Assembly: GCA_023451825.1 (NCBI GenBank)
Contig: JAEXYA010000051.1
Location: 1-64,000, forward strand
Origin: Pseudomonadota bacterium
GTDB lineage: Bacteria > Pseudomonadota > Alphaproteobacteria > Rhizobiales > Xanthobacteraceae
Reading direction: 5' to 3'
DNA: 64,000 nt
Below are positions 52,812 through 61,661 of the stretch, in pieces. The position numbers and the translations under genes are program-made. Numbering within the stretch: position 1 is the first letter of the stretch; every line of letters starts with the position of its first letter. Below the pieces are notes generated by a model. The model worked only from the letters and a program-made list of their open reading frames with translations, made no database searches and was not told the origin of the DNA.

Positions 52812-54556
52812 GCGGCGCGAATGCCGCGCTCTTCGGTGGCCGGCATGACGAAGCAGCGGTTGCGGCCGGTGTTCTTGGCCACATAGAGAGCCTGGTCGGC
52901 GCGTTCGATCATGTCCTGTACGTCGCGGTCGCTGTCGGCAATCAGCGACACGCCGACCGAAACGGTGGCCGACAGGCGTAGCTCGCCTTCACCGATGATG
53001 GCGAGTTCGACGGCGCGGCGGATACGGTCGCCGAGCGCCTGTGCGGTCCGCTCATCCGCTTCGCGCAGCAGCACCACGAATTCCTCGCCGCCGAAGCGCG
53101 CGGCGCGATCGGTGCTCTTGATGTTGCTCTGGATGACCTCGGCAATCTTCTTGATCGCGATGTCGCCGATATGGTGGCCGTGGGTGTCGTTGATCTTCTT
53201 GAAGTGATCGATGTCGATCATCAGCGTCGCAATGCTGCGCTTGTAACGCACGGCGAATTCCATCGCATCATTCGCAGCCACGATGAACGATCGTCGGTTC
53301 ATCAGGTCGGTGAGATAGTCGGTATCGGCCAGCCGACGCAGCTTGTTGAGGTCGTCCTTGAATTGAAGGGCATTCTCGGTGGCGCGCAATTCGGCTTCCT
53401 TGGTGCGTTCCTCCGCGAAGCCGATGCGGCGAAGCAGAGATCGCAGTGCTTGCGTGAGTTGCACGACTTCCAGCGAGCCGCGTTGGCGCGGCAGCATCGA
53501 AGGACCCGATGCGCGGCCGATGCGATCGGCTTCCAGTGTGATGGCATGGATCGGATCGGAAATCCTTTGCGCAATCAGGAAGGCGAGCGCGATGCCGAAC
53601 AGGCCAACGGCAGCACCGATCAGAAGGATATTCTTCGCCGAATGAAAGGCTGCAGACAGAGCGACGTCGGCGGGTTGGCTCGCGGTGACGATCCAGTTCA
53701 ATCCCTGATATTCACGATGCCCGTTACCGACGAAATAGGCGGTCAGCTTATGCTGATCGCCGACCTTCTCCGAGAAGGTGCCGGCTCGCGTCTGCAAGAT
53801 GGAGGTCAGGCGTTCGCCGGCAAAGCGTGCGGTGTTCATGCCGTTGCCAACCAGCACAGTGCCGGCCTTCGACATCACCATCAAAGATGTGTCGGCATCC
53901 TGATCGAGTGCTTCCGAGCGCGCGATGATGTTTTGCGCCCACTGCCAATCGAGATGCGCGCCGAGCACGCCGATCAGAATGCCGTCGCCATTGCGGATCG
54001 GCAGGGCAATATCGACAAAGCGATGCGGCTCGCCGTCGGCGCGCTTGGCCAGAAGCGATGCCAGCAATGCGGCTTCATGGACGTCGCCGACCATCGGGTC
54101 GTTCAGGCCCGTGCGAAACCAGGGGCGTTGCGCCACCGATGCGCCTTCGAGCATGCCCTTGGTCGCCGCGACGACCTTGCCGTCGGGTTGCACGAAGCCG
54201 ATCCAGGCGAAATCGGTGAAAGAATTTTGCAATTGCTCGAGCGCTTTGCGCAGGGCCGCATGGTCGCCCTGCCACATGCCTTGTAGCAATTCGAGTTTCG
54301 AGAACAGATGCACTTCCTGCTGTCGGATCGCCATATAGCGATCCAGCCGTTCCGCCGTGATCGAGGCGACGGTCGCGAGACGGGCATTCACAAGTTCGGC
54401 TGTGTTGCGATAGCTGACAAAAGCCGCGCCAGTGGCCAATGCGCCGACGAGCACCACGATCATCGCGGCGAACGCAATCATGATATGCGCGCGAACCGTG
54501 AGACGATCCTCGATGGCGCGGATGCGCTCGGCAGACTTGTTGATCAGGTGACGCAT
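52808..54556 (-). CDS. Membrane diguanylate cyclase with extracytoplasmic Cache-type sensor and HAMP
   Basis: This protein of about 582 residues makes cyclic di-GMP. It starts MRHLINKSAERIRAIEDRLT; earlier starts at 54595 and 54625 are possible. Membrane helices at about residues 22-46 and 258-282 enclose a sensor of dCache type (VQPDGKVVAATKGMLEGASV). A HAMP-like stretch (QRISDPIHAITLEADRIGRA) follows. The GGDEF domain carries RFGGEEFVVLLREADERTAQ near residue 487, so the catalytic GGEEF form is intact. An inhibitory RxxD site was not searched in detail. There is no EAL domain. Confidence 0.93.
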   Translation of the reverse strand: MRHLINKSAERIRAIEDRLTVRAHIMIAFAAMIVVLVGALATGAAFVSYRNTAELVNARLATVASITAERLDRYMAIRQQEVHLFSKLELLQGMWQGDHAALRKALEQLQNSFTDFAWIGFVQPDGKVVAATKGMLEGASVAQRPWFRTGLNDPMVGDVHEAALLASLLAKRADGEPHRFVDIALPIRNGDGILIGVLGAHLDWQWAQNIIARSEALDQDADTSLMVMSKAGTVLVGNGMNTARFAGERLTSILQTRAGTFSEKVGDQHKLTAYFVGNGHREYQGLNWIVTASQPADVALSAAFHSAKNILLIGAAVGLFGIALAFLIAQRISDPIHAITLEADRIGRASGPSMLPRQRGSLEVVQLTQALRSLLRRIGFAEERTKEAELRATENALQFKDDLNKLRRLADTDYLTDLMNRRSFIVAANDAMEFAVRYKRSIATLMIDIDHFKKINDTHGHHIGDIAIKKIAEVIQSNIKSTDRAARFGGEEFVVLLREADERTAQALGDRIRRAVELAIIGEGELRLSATVSVGVSLIADSDRDVQDMIERADQALYVAKNTGRNRCFVMPATEERGIRAA

Positions 54557-54695
54557 GGACGGGCCTTGGACGAACGAATGTCCAATTCCTGACATACGCC
54601 AATTGCCAATCCCTAACGGTACCAACCTGCCATGGGATCATGTTGAATCCCGAATGAATCGACAGGGTTGAATACGTCTTAATGCGTATGAAGCG

Positions 54696-55985
54696 CTATC
54701 CCGCGCTGGACAATTGCGAGACTGGCGGCACCGGCACAATCGGTGGTTTTGCGTTCAGGCCCTCGACCTGAAAACCGGCCACGCGCTTGTAGTTGGCTGC
54801 GATTTCCTCGAGCTCCTGCTGCGAGAGCACTTCGGTGACCACGCCATAGCCGTTTGGCGCGCGTTCCTCGACGATCTGCATCACCTGCTCCGGGCCGTTC
54901 TTGCGATTGAGCATCACGAGATCGCTGGTGGCAGGTCGACGCTCGGCTTCATAAGCCACGAGTGCCGCGGGCACTTCGCCTTGCGCGAGAAGTTCGCGCG
55001 TCAGCACGCGGGCGTCGAGAATGGCCTGCGAGGCGCCGTTCGATCCGATCGGATACATCGGATGCGCGGCATCGCCCATCAGGGTGACCCGGCCGAAGGT
55101 CCAGCGATCGACGGGATCGCGATCGACCAGCGGATATTCATAGGCATGAGGACAGTTGCCGATCAGGCCGGGCACGTCGAGCCAGTCGAAGGTCCAGTTC
55201 TCGAACCAGGGCAGGAATTCGTCAAGTTTGGCCGTGCGGTTGTAATCTTCGCGGCGCCACTGATAGGTCGGCGGCATATGCCGTTCGGCGATCCAGTTGA
55301 CGTCGTATTGGCCGTCGGCGTCTGGCTTGTTCGAGATCGGGTAGCATACGAATTTCAGGATCTCGTGGCCGGCCATGATCATGGTGCGACCGGTGAGGAA
55401 TGGCTTGCTCTTGGTGACGCCACGCCAGAGGATGCGTCCGTTCCAGATCGGCGCGCCCTCCTGCGGATACAGCTTTTGCCGGATGGCCGAATGAATGCCG
55501 TCCGCGGCGATCAGAAGCGTGCCGTCATAGCTACCGGCCGCAGCGCCGGTCGCGCGGTCGATGAAACTGGCGCGGATGCCGTCGTCGGTTTCCGTCCAGT
55601 CGGTGATGTGATGGCTGGTCAGGACATTGTCGGAGCCGAGGCGCTCGATCGCCGTGTCCAGCAGGATCTGCTGCAACGTGCCGCGATGGATCGAAAATTG
55701 CGGCCATTTGTAGCCGGCCTCGACACCGCGTGGTTCGCTCCAGATCGGCTTGCCGTTCTTGGAGAAGTAAGCGAGCTCGCGCGTGCGCACGCCTGCGGCG
55801 TCCAATTTGTCGTGCAGGCCAAGTTCCATGAGTTCGCGCACGGCGTGAGGGAGCACATTGATGCCGACACCGAGCGGCTTCAGCGCCGGCACGCTTTCGA
55901 ACACGCGGCAGGGAATGCCGATCTGATGCAGGCTAAGCGCGAGTGTCAGTCCGCCGATGCCGCCGCCGGCGATGAGAACGGTCAT
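54696..55985 (-). CDS. FAD-dependent monooxygenase (aromatic hydroxylase type)
   Basis: This 429-residue class A flavoprotein begins MTVLIAGGGIGGLTLALSLH with the GxGxxG FAD motif. A DG-type motif appears in LLIAADGIHSAIRQKLY near residue 165, and the second FAD motif in VTLMGDAAHPMYPIGSNGAS near residue 305. It is related to salicylate hydroxylase and UbiH-like enzymes. The substrate is unknown; no catabolic cluster surrounds it. Confidence 0.9.
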   Translation of the reverse strand: MTVLIAGGGIGGLTLALSLHQIGIPCRVFESVPALKPLGVGINVLPHAVRELMELGLHDKLDAAGVRTRELAYFSKNGKPIWSEPRGVEAGYKWPQFSIHRGTLQQILLDTAIERLGSDNVLTSHHITDWTETDDGIRASFIDRATGAAAGSYDGTLLIAADGIHSAIRQKLYPQEGAPIWNGRILWRGVTKSKPFLTGRTMIMAGHEILKFVCYPISNKPDADGQYDVNWIAERHMPPTYQWRREDYNRTAKLDEFLPWFENWTFDWLDVPGLIGNCPHAYEYPLVDRDPVDRWTFGRVTLMGDAAHPMYPIGSNGASQAILDARVLTRELLAQGEVPAALVAYEAERRPATSDLVMLNRKNGPEQVMQIVEERAPNGYGVVTEVLSQQELEEIAANYKRVAGFQVEGLNAKPPIVPVPPVSQLSSAG

Positions 55986-56184
55986 GATGTTGCTTCCCCC
56001 TGGTTTGAACGAGGTGATGGCATGGGACGGGCGGCAGGGGCAACTGAATTGCCTCGCGGTGATGTCGTTCCGCAGCGAGGCTTGCGTGCGGCTGGCATGG
56101 TGGACGAAGCCTTAACCTAAAATTCAGGCGCATTCCCCTAATACCGTCAGATTGCAAACTGCGTGAAACGGATCAGGGCCAACG

Positions 56185-56721
56185 ATGTCCCATCAGATCA
56201 AACCGACCGGCCGCGAGACGTTCTTTCCAGCGTCCGAGTTGATCGTGTCGAAGACCGACCTCAAAGGCCGTATGACCTATGTGAACCGGCTGTTCTGCAA
56301 GATGGCTGGCTACAGCGAGGCAGAGCTGATCGGCCAGCCGCACAGCCTGATCCGCCATCCCGACATGCCGCGCAGTGTGTTCAAGCTCCTGTGGGACACC
56401 GTCGAAGCCAAGCGTGAGATCTTTGCATATGTGAAAAACATGGCAGCCACCGGCGACCACTACTGGGTATTCGCGCATGTGACGCCGTCCTATGATTTGC
56501 AGGGCAAGATCATCGGCTATCACTCCAATCGCCGCGTGCCGCCGCCCGATCTGATCAAGGGTACGATTGCGCCGCTTTATGCCGAAGTGCTGGCGATCGA
56601 AAAACGCCACGTCAACGGCAAGGAATCCCTCGCTGCCGGCTACCAGGCTCTCACTGATTTCGTTGCATCCCAGAAAGTCAGCTATGACGAACTTATGTTT
56701 TCTCTCGCGCGCGCAGCTTAG
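56185..56721 (+). CDS. PAS-domain protein, N-terminal half of an Aer-like receptor
   Basis: This 178-residue soluble PAS protein reads ELIVSKTDLKGRMTYVNRLF, then MAGYSEAELIGQPHSLIRHP and MPRSVFKLLWDTVEAKREIF, closely like the FAD-binding PAS of the Aer aerotaxis receptor (LIRHPDMP is characteristic). A helical tail follows (LAAGYQALTDFVASQKVSYD). It stops 38 bp inside the next gene, an MCP with a membrane hairpin but no sensor of its own. Together they look like Aer split in two. The frames would join if the CG tract at 56706-56714 had one more CG unit. Confidence 0.85.
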   Translation: MSHQIKPTGRETFFPASELIVSKTDLKGRMTYVNRLFCKMAGYSEAELIGQPHSLIRHPDMPRSVFKLLWDTVEAKREIFAYVKNMAATGDHYWVFAHVTPSYDLQGKIIGYHSNRRVPPPDLIKGTIAPLYAEVLAIEKRHVNGKESLAAGYQALTDFVASQKVSYDELMFSLARAA

Positions 56722-58009
56722 CACGCTGCTGGTCATCGCCGGCCTGGCGATCGGGCTGGTGCTGCAACTCGTCGGCCTCTCGACCGCTGCAATGATCTCG
56801 CAGGGCATTGCTCTTGTTGCGGCCGTGCTCGCGCTGGTGCTGATGGGCAAGACCGCGAAACTGATCGAGCATGCCCGCGTCGCCTGCGAGCGGATCGCGA
56901 AGGGCGATTTCGAAGCGCGCATTCTCAATATCCCGGTGCAGGGCGTCACCGGGGAGCTGCTGCGCAGCATCAACGACATGATCGACGGCTGCGACGCGTT
57001 TGTTCGCGAGGCGACGGCGGCGATGACGGCCGTGCATGATAACAAATATTATCGTCGCATCCTGCTCGGCGGCCTGCATGGTGGCCTTCTGCATGGCGCC
57101 AAGGCGATCAATGCGGCGACCAACAAGATCTCCGAACGTGTCGCGCATTTCGAACAGCAAACCATGGAGCTGGAAACAGCCGTGGGCGGCATCGCCTCGG
57201 CGCTGGACAGCGGCGCGGCGGAAATGAGCGGCACGGCAGGCGATCTGCGCAGCGGTGCGTCGTCCACGCTGTCGCGTGTCACGTCGGTGGCTGCAGCGTC
57301 GGAGCAGGCGGCGGCAAATATGCAGTCGGTCGCTTCGGCAACGGCGCGCCTGTCATCGAGCGCCAGTGAAGTCGGTGCCGATGTCAACCGTTCTGCGGCC
57401 ATTGCTGGCCGCGCGGTCGAGCGCGTGGCGGATGCGGCAGGCAATGTCGATGTGCTGCGTCATGTGGCGGCGCGCATCAGCGAGGTGGTCACCTCGATCA
57501 ATGCCATCGCCAGCCAGACCAATCTCCTCGCGCTGAACGCGACCATCGAGGCGGCACGCGCCGGCGATGCCGGTCGTGGCTTTGCCGTCGTCGCGCATGA
57601 AGTGAAGGCGCTGGCGACCCAGACGGCGAACTTCACTGCCGAGATCGAAAAGGAAATCGGCCAGGTGCAGTCGGCGACCGATAAGGTCAGCGCCTCGATC
57701 ACCGAGATCGGCACCGTGATTTCGGAAGTGAACGAGATCACCAGCAAGGTGGCAGGTGCCTCCGAAGCGCAGTCGTCGGCGACGGCGGACATATCGCGCA
57801 ATATCGATGAAGCCTTTGCGGTGGTGCGCGAGATTTCGGCCAACATCCAGTCGCTGGCCGAGACCGCCAAGAGCACCGAGCAACTCGCCACGTCGACCAT
57901 GGTGGCCTCGGGCGATCTGTCGTCGCAGTCGGGTCTTCTGACGCGAAAAATCCGCGGCTATCTCGGTGAAGCTCGCGACAGCCTGGTGCATCAGGCTGCG
58001 GTTGCGTGA
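56684..58009 (+). CDS. Methyl-accepting chemotaxis protein, C-terminal half of an Aer-like receptor
   Basis: This 441-residue receptor starts MTNLCFLSRAQLSTLLVIAG inside the PAS gene and immediately forms a membrane hairpin (about residues 10-50), with no periplasmic domain. HAMP-like residues follow (ARVACERIAKGDFEARILNI), then the cytoplasmic signalling domain with the tip ASQTNLLALNATIEAARAGD. That is the layout of Aer without its PAS. A weak AGAAAG site precedes the ATG. Either the pair works as two polypeptides, or a frameshift has separated one gene. It probably senses redox or oxygen through the PAS partner. Confidence 0.88.
   Translation: MTNLCFLSRAQLSTLLVIAGLAIGLVLQLVGLSTAAMISQGIALVAAVLALVLMGKTAKLIEHARVACERIAKGDFEARILNIPVQGVTGELLRSINDMIDGCDAFVREATAAMTAVHDNKYYRRILLGGLHGGLLHGAKAINAATNKISERVAHFEQQTMELETAVGGIASALDSGAAEMSGTAGDLRSGASSTLSRVTSVAAASEQAAANMQSVASATARLSSSASEVGADVNRSAAIAGRAVERVADAAGNVDVLRHVAARISEVVTSINAIASQTNLLALNATIEAARAGDAGRGFAVVAHEVKALATQTANFTAEIEKEIGQVQSATDKVSASITEIGTVISEVNEITSKVAGASEAQSSATADISRNIDEAFAVVREISANIQSLAETAKSTEQLATSTMVASGDLSSQSGLLTRKIRGYLGEARDSLVHQAAVA
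56706..56714. repeat. (CG)4C tract at the PAS/MCP junction
   Basis: CGCGCGCGC lies where the PAS and MCP frames overlap, preceded by TCTCT. The MCP frame is +1 relative to the PAS frame, so adding one CG unit would fuse the two into one Aer-like protein. Dinucleotide runs are prone to slippage. Confidence 0.6.
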
Positions 58010-58013
58010 TGTC

Positions 58014-58103
58014 TGTAGGGTGGGCAAAGCGCAGCGTGCCCACCACCACATGCACGGTACTTGATGGTGGGCACGGCGCAAGCGCGCCTTTGCCCACCCT
58101 ACA
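58014..58103. repeat. Palindromic repeat family C, complete copy
   Basis: TGTAGGGTGGGCAAAGCGC at the left and GCGCCTTTGCCCACCCTACA at the right form a long hairpin with inner GTGCCCACCA / TGGTGGGCAC arms. A partial copy is at 1-53. It lies between the convergent MCP and the small minus-strand gene at 58106. Confidence 0.9.
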
Positions 58104-58105
58104 GG

Positions 58106-58435
58106 TCAGGCCTTGATATCGGTGAAGAACCCTTTGGTGCTTTCGCCCTGTTCGGTCTGCTTCTGCATCGCTTCCTTGATCTTGTCGGCAATCTTCTGCT
58201 CGACATCCTTGCGCTGCTCCGGCGTCATGTTCTGCAGATCTTCCTCGGTCACGCCGATGCTTTGCAGGAGTGCATCGCGGATTTTCTCCGCCGGCGATTT
58301 CTTGGCGTAATCGAGAAACTTCTCCTCAGCCGTCTGTTCGACCTGTTTCGTTGCGGCGGCGGTGGACGAGGTCTTTGCCAGCAACTGCTTTGGCAACGTG
58401 AAGGACTGCATGCTGTCGATGATCGAACCGGCCAT
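58106..58435 (-). CDS. Small helical protein, hypothetical
   Basis: This 109-residue soluble protein starts MAGSIIDSMQSFTLPKQLLA with AGAGGAATTCAG upstream; the frame extends to 58642 but without a site. It is Lys/Glu/Gln-rich and mainly helical (EEKFLDYAKKSPAEKIRDAL, LTEEDL-like turns, EQKIADKIKEAMQKQ). There is no signal peptide or membrane segment. I do not recognise a function. Confidence 0.8.
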   Translation of the reverse strand: MAGSIIDSMQSFTLPKQLLAKTSSTAAATKQVEQTAEEKFLDYAKKSPAEKIRDALLQSIGVTEEDLQNMTPEQRKDVEQKIADKIKEAMQKQTEQGESTKGFFTDIKA

Positions 58436-58599
58436 CTGAATTCCTCTGGGCGTGATCTTTGCGATATACAACGCAAGATCCGCGCCATCGGAAATAGCTA
58501 GACATATGAAAGAGATGAGGGCGTGGTGCGATCGCAGGCGGATGCCGCTCGGCAAGCTTTGCCGGCAAATTTCGCCGTAGCGGTGGATCGACGTGATTG

Positions 58600-58632
58600 A
58601 ATAAACAAAAAGCCGGGCGTTGCGGCCCGGCT
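58600..58632 (-). terminator. Rho-independent terminator of ccrM
   Basis: AAGCCGGGC (58610-58618) and GCCCGGCTT (58624-58632) form a perfect 9-bp stem with a 5-base loop. On the minus strand it is followed by TTTTGTTTATTC. It lies 24 bp after the ccrM stop. Confidence 0.92.
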
Positions 58633-58656
58633 TTCTCGTCAAATCTTATGTGGAAG

Positions 58657-59787
58657 TCAGTTGCCCATTTCGCTGCGGATTTCCGCGCGGAGTTCGTCGA
58701 TCAGGCGTAGGCCCTTCTTCGTCTCCACATGCCAGAACGTCCAGCCGTTGCAGGCGGCCGCTCCTTGCGCCATGGCGCCCATGCGGTGGATCGAGCCGAC
58801 CTTGTCGCCGAACATGATGGCGCCGTCGGCGCGAACCAAAGCGCCATGACGCTTCTTGGCATCGACAAGCTTGGTGCCGGGCGAGATCAGGCCGCGTTCG
58901 ACCAATTCGGCAAAGGCCACGCGCGGCGCGCTGCGGGCTGTCATGAACGGGGCCAGCGTGGCGTCCGGCAGCGGCTCGATCGCGGCGATGCGGGCTTCGG
59001 CGGCCTTGGCATAGGCGCGGTCACGCTCGAAACCGATATAGTTGCGGCCGAGGCGCTTGGCGACGGCGCCGGTGGTGCCGGTGCCGTTGAACGGATCGAT
59101 CACGAGATCGCCGGGCTTCGACGATGACAACAGCACGCGGGCGAGCAGGCCTTCCGGCTTCTGCGTCGGATGCACTTTCTTGCCATCATCGCCCTTCAGG
59201 CGTTCGTCACCGGTGCAGAGCGGGATCAGCCAGTCCGATCGTGCTTGCACGTCGTCATTGGCGGCCTTCAGCGCTTCGTAATTGAAGGTGTAACCCTTCG
59301 CTTTCTCGTCGCGCGCGGCCCAGATCATGGTCTCATGCGCATTGGTGAAGCGACGGCCGCGGAAATTCGGCATCGGATTCGACTTGCGCCACACGATGTC
59401 GTTGAGGACCCAGAAACCGAGGTCCTGCATGATCGCGCCGACGCGGAAAATGTTGTGATAGGAGCCGATCACCCACAGGGTCGCCGACGGCTTCATGGCG
59501 CGCCGCGCGGCCAAAAGCCATGCACGCGTGAAGTCATCATAGGCCGCGAATGACGAGAACTTGTCCCAATCATCGGTGACGGCATCCACATGGGAATCAT
59601 CGGGGCGTTTCAGATCGCCCTTCAGTTGCAGGTTGTAAGGCGGATCTGCAAACACCAGATCCACCGAACCAGCCGGCAGTTTTGACATCTCGGCGACGCA
59701 ATCGCCAACGACGATGCGATGCTCGAGGGAAGACTCTAGTTGTGTGCGGGACGTCCTCAAGGACGCCCCGCTACGCGAACCAACCAT
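58657..59787 (-). CDS. ccrM: Cell-cycle-regulated DNA adenine methyltransferase CcrM (GANTC)
   Basis: This 376-residue beta-group N6-adenine methyltransferase methylates GANTC sites and couples gene expression to replication in alphaproteobacteria. The catalytic motif is D48-P-P-Y51 (VFADPPYNLQLKGD), and the AdoMet motif VIDPFNGTGTTGAVAKRLGR is near residue 230. The C-terminal extension beyond residue 270 (FAELVERGLISPGTKLVDAK) is typical of CcrM and needed for DNA binding. There is no neighbouring restriction enzyme, so it is the housekeeping solitary methylase. Three GANTC sites lie just upstream. Confidence 0.96.
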   Translation of the reverse strand: MVGSRSGASLRTSRTQLESSLEHRIVVGDCVAEMSKLPAGSVDLVFADPPYNLQLKGDLKRPDDSHVDAVTDDWDKFSSFAAYDDFTRAWLLAARRAMKPSATLWVIGSYHNIFRVGAIMQDLGFWVLNDIVWRKSNPMPNFRGRRFTNAHETMIWAARDEKAKGYTFNYEALKAANDDVQARSDWLIPLCTGDERLKGDDGKKVHPTQKPEGLLARVLLSSSKPGDLVIDPFNGTGTTGAVAKRLGRNYIGFERDRAYAKAAEARIAAIEPLPDATLAPFMTARSAPRVAFAELVERGLISPGTKLVDAKKRHGALVRADGAIMFGDKVGSIHRMGAMAQGAAACNGWTFWHVETKKGLRLIDELRAEIRSEMGN

Positions 59788-59898
59788 GACTCACTTACTC
59801 TGACTCAGGCGACGCTGTCGGCGACGCGGGACTAAACAACCGACTGATCGGTATAGTGAACGGGCAAAGTAAAAATCGACTTAATTGATATTGGAATC
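59788..59898. promoter_or_regulatory. Three GANTC sites in the ccrM upstream region
   Basis: GACTC at 59788-59792 (abutting the start codon), GACTC at 59802-59806 and GAATC at 59894-59898 are targets of the enzyme encoded next to them. In Caulobacter crescentus methylation of sites near the ccrM start limits its own expression; the same feedback is plausible here. Confidence 0.7.
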
Positions 59899-60034
59899 GC
59901 GCTAGGCAAGTTTTGCCGGGCAGGCTAATGCTTATGCTTAACGCGATGGAAATATTGTCTCGCCAGCGCGTTATGTTGCGCCGGTGTCTCGCTGTTTGTT
60001 CAAATGCCGCGCATTGAAATGAAGGAATTGCCCG

Positions 60035-60973
60035 ATGCGTTACGATGACTTCCGTCGCAGCGACAATATCGACGACCGTCGCGACGATGATGGCGGTGGT
60101 TACGGCGGCGGCGGCGGATTCGGCATTCCCGGTGGCGGCGGAGGTCTCGGCATCGGCACGGTGATCGTGCTCGGCCTTGTCGGCTGGGCGCTCGGCATCG
60201 ATCCGCGTTTGCTCATATCGGGTGCGGAAATCTTCACCGGCGGCGGACAGGCGCCGACCTATCAGACCGATCGCCGGTCATCGCCGCCGCCGAAATCCGG
60301 CGCGCCGAGCGACGAAGTCGGCAGCATGATCTCCGGCATTCTCGGCGAGATCGACGATCGCTGGACTGAAATCTTCGAGGAGAGCGGCCAGCGCTATGTC
60401 GGCCCGCAGATCGTCCTGTTTCGCAACGCCACCAATGGCGGCCGTTGCGGTCGGGCGCAGTCGGCGATGGGGCCGTTCTATTGCCCGCCGGACAGGAAGA
60501 TCTATCTCGACACCAGCTTCTTCCGTCAGGTCGAAACCAAATTCCGCGGTTGCTCCGGCAATGCGTGCAAGTTTACTACGGCTTACATCATCGCCCATGA
60601 AGCCGGCCATCACGTACAGAACCTGCTCGGCATCATCCCGAAGGTCTCGCAGGCGCAGGAGCGCGCCAGCAGCAAGGCGGAAGCCAATAACCTGCAAGTG
60701 CGCGTCGAATTGCAGGCGGATTGCTTGTCCGGTGTCTGGGTCAATCGCGAAGAGAAGAAGCGTCCGGGCTTCCTCGAAGCCGGCGACATCGATGCCGCAC
60801 TGCAGACCGCAGCCGCGATCGGCGACGATACGCTGCAACGTCAGGCGCAGGGCCGCGTGGTGCCGGATAGCTTCACCCACGGCTCGGCCGCGCAGCGTAA
60901 GCGCTGGTTCATGGTCGGCTATCAGCAGGGCACGATCCAGGCCTGCAATACGTTTGGGACGGATCGGCTATAG
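60035..60973 (+). CDS. Neutral zinc metallopeptidase (YpfJ family)
   Basis: This 312-residue protein starts MRYDDFRRSDNIDDRRDDDG, followed by a Gly-rich segment (GGGGGFGIPGGGGGLG) and one membrane helix near residues 40-55. The peptidase-like domain contains the zinc motif H188-E-A-G-H192 in YIIAHEAGHHVQNLLGI and the later ELQADCLSGVW region. The family (zinc_peptidase, YpfJ) is named from this motif; its substrates are unknown. Confidence 0.92.
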   Translation: MRYDDFRRSDNIDDRRDDDGGGYGGGGGFGIPGGGGGLGIGTVIVLGLVGWALGIDPRLLISGAEIFTGGGQAPTYQTDRRSSPPPKSGAPSDEVGSMISGILGEIDDRWTEIFEESGQRYVGPQIVLFRNATNGGRCGRAQSAMGPFYCPPDRKIYLDTSFFRQVETKFRGCSGNACKFTTAYIIAHEAGHHVQNLLGIIPKVSQAQERASSKAEANNLQVRVELQADCLSGVWVNREEKKRPGFLEAGDIDAALQTAAAIGDDTLQRQAQGRVVPDSFTHGSAAQRKRWFMVGYQQGTIQACNTFGTDRL

Positions 60974-60989
60974 GGCGCAATTTGCTCCA

Positions 60990-61075
60990 CGTCATTGCGA
61001 GGAGCGTCGCGACGAAGCAATCCAGAAGCGCGAGCGCAGGAAGCACTGGATTGCTTCGCGACGCTCGCAATGACG
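60990..61075. repeat. Palindromic repeat family A, copy 4
   Basis: It begins CGTCATTGCGAGGAGCGTCG and ends CGACGCTCGCAATGACG, with GAAGCAATCCAG / CTGGATTGCTTC arms. It sits between the metallopeptidase gene and moaB, both on the plus strand. Confidence 0.9.
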
Positions 61076-61096
61076 GTTCTAGGTTCGGAGTAATCC

Positions 61097-61657
61097 ATGT
61101 CCATCGACGAAACCAAAGCGTTCGTTCCGCTCAACATCGCCGTGTTGACGATTTCAGATACGCGCTCGCTTGAGGATGACAAATCCGGCGCGACCCTGGC
61201 GGATCGGTTGACATCGGCAGGGCATGTGTTGGCAAAGCGCGAGATCGTCACCGATGATGTCGATGCGATCCGGGCGGTGGTGCAATCATGGATCGCCGAT
61301 CCCGGTGTCGATGCAATCATCACCACGGGCGGCACCGGCTTCACCGGCCGGGATGTGACGCCGGAAGCCATCGAGCCGCTGTTCGAAAAGCGGATGGATG
61401 GCTTCTCCATTGCCTTCCATATGCTGAGCCATGCGAAGATCGGTGCCTCGACGATTCAGAGCCGCGCCACGGCGGGCACCGCAGGCGCGACGTTCATCTT
61501 CTGCCTGCCGGGCTCGCCCGGCGCGTGCCGGGACGGCTGGGATGGCATCCTCAAGGCCCAGCTCGATTATCGCACGCGGCCGTGCAATTTCGTCGAGATC
61601 ATGCCACGGCTGGATGAACACCTGCGAAGGCCGAAGGCGAAAGGTGCGTCGGCGTGA
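61097..61657 (+). CDS. moaB: Molybdenum cofactor biosynthesis protein MoaB/MogA family
   Basis: This 186-residue protein adenylylates molybdopterin or supports that step in molybdenum cofactor synthesis. NIAVLTISDTRSLEDDKSGA starts the fold near residue 15, and the molybdopterin-binding motif is IITTGGTGFTGRDVTPEAIE near residue 75. PGSPGACRDGWDGILKAQLD near the end is typical. The length fits MoaB. No other mo genes lie in the window. Confidence 0.94.
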   Translation: MSIDETKAFVPLNIAVLTISDTRSLEDDKSGATLADRLTSAGHVLAKREIVTDDVDAIRAVVQSWIADPGVDAIITTGGTGFTGRDVTPEAIEPLFEKRMDGFSIAFHMLSHAKIGASTIQSRATAGTAGATFIFCLPGSPGACRDGWDGILKAQLDYRTRPCNFVEIMPRLDEHLRRPKAKGASA

Positions 61658-61661
61658 TCGC

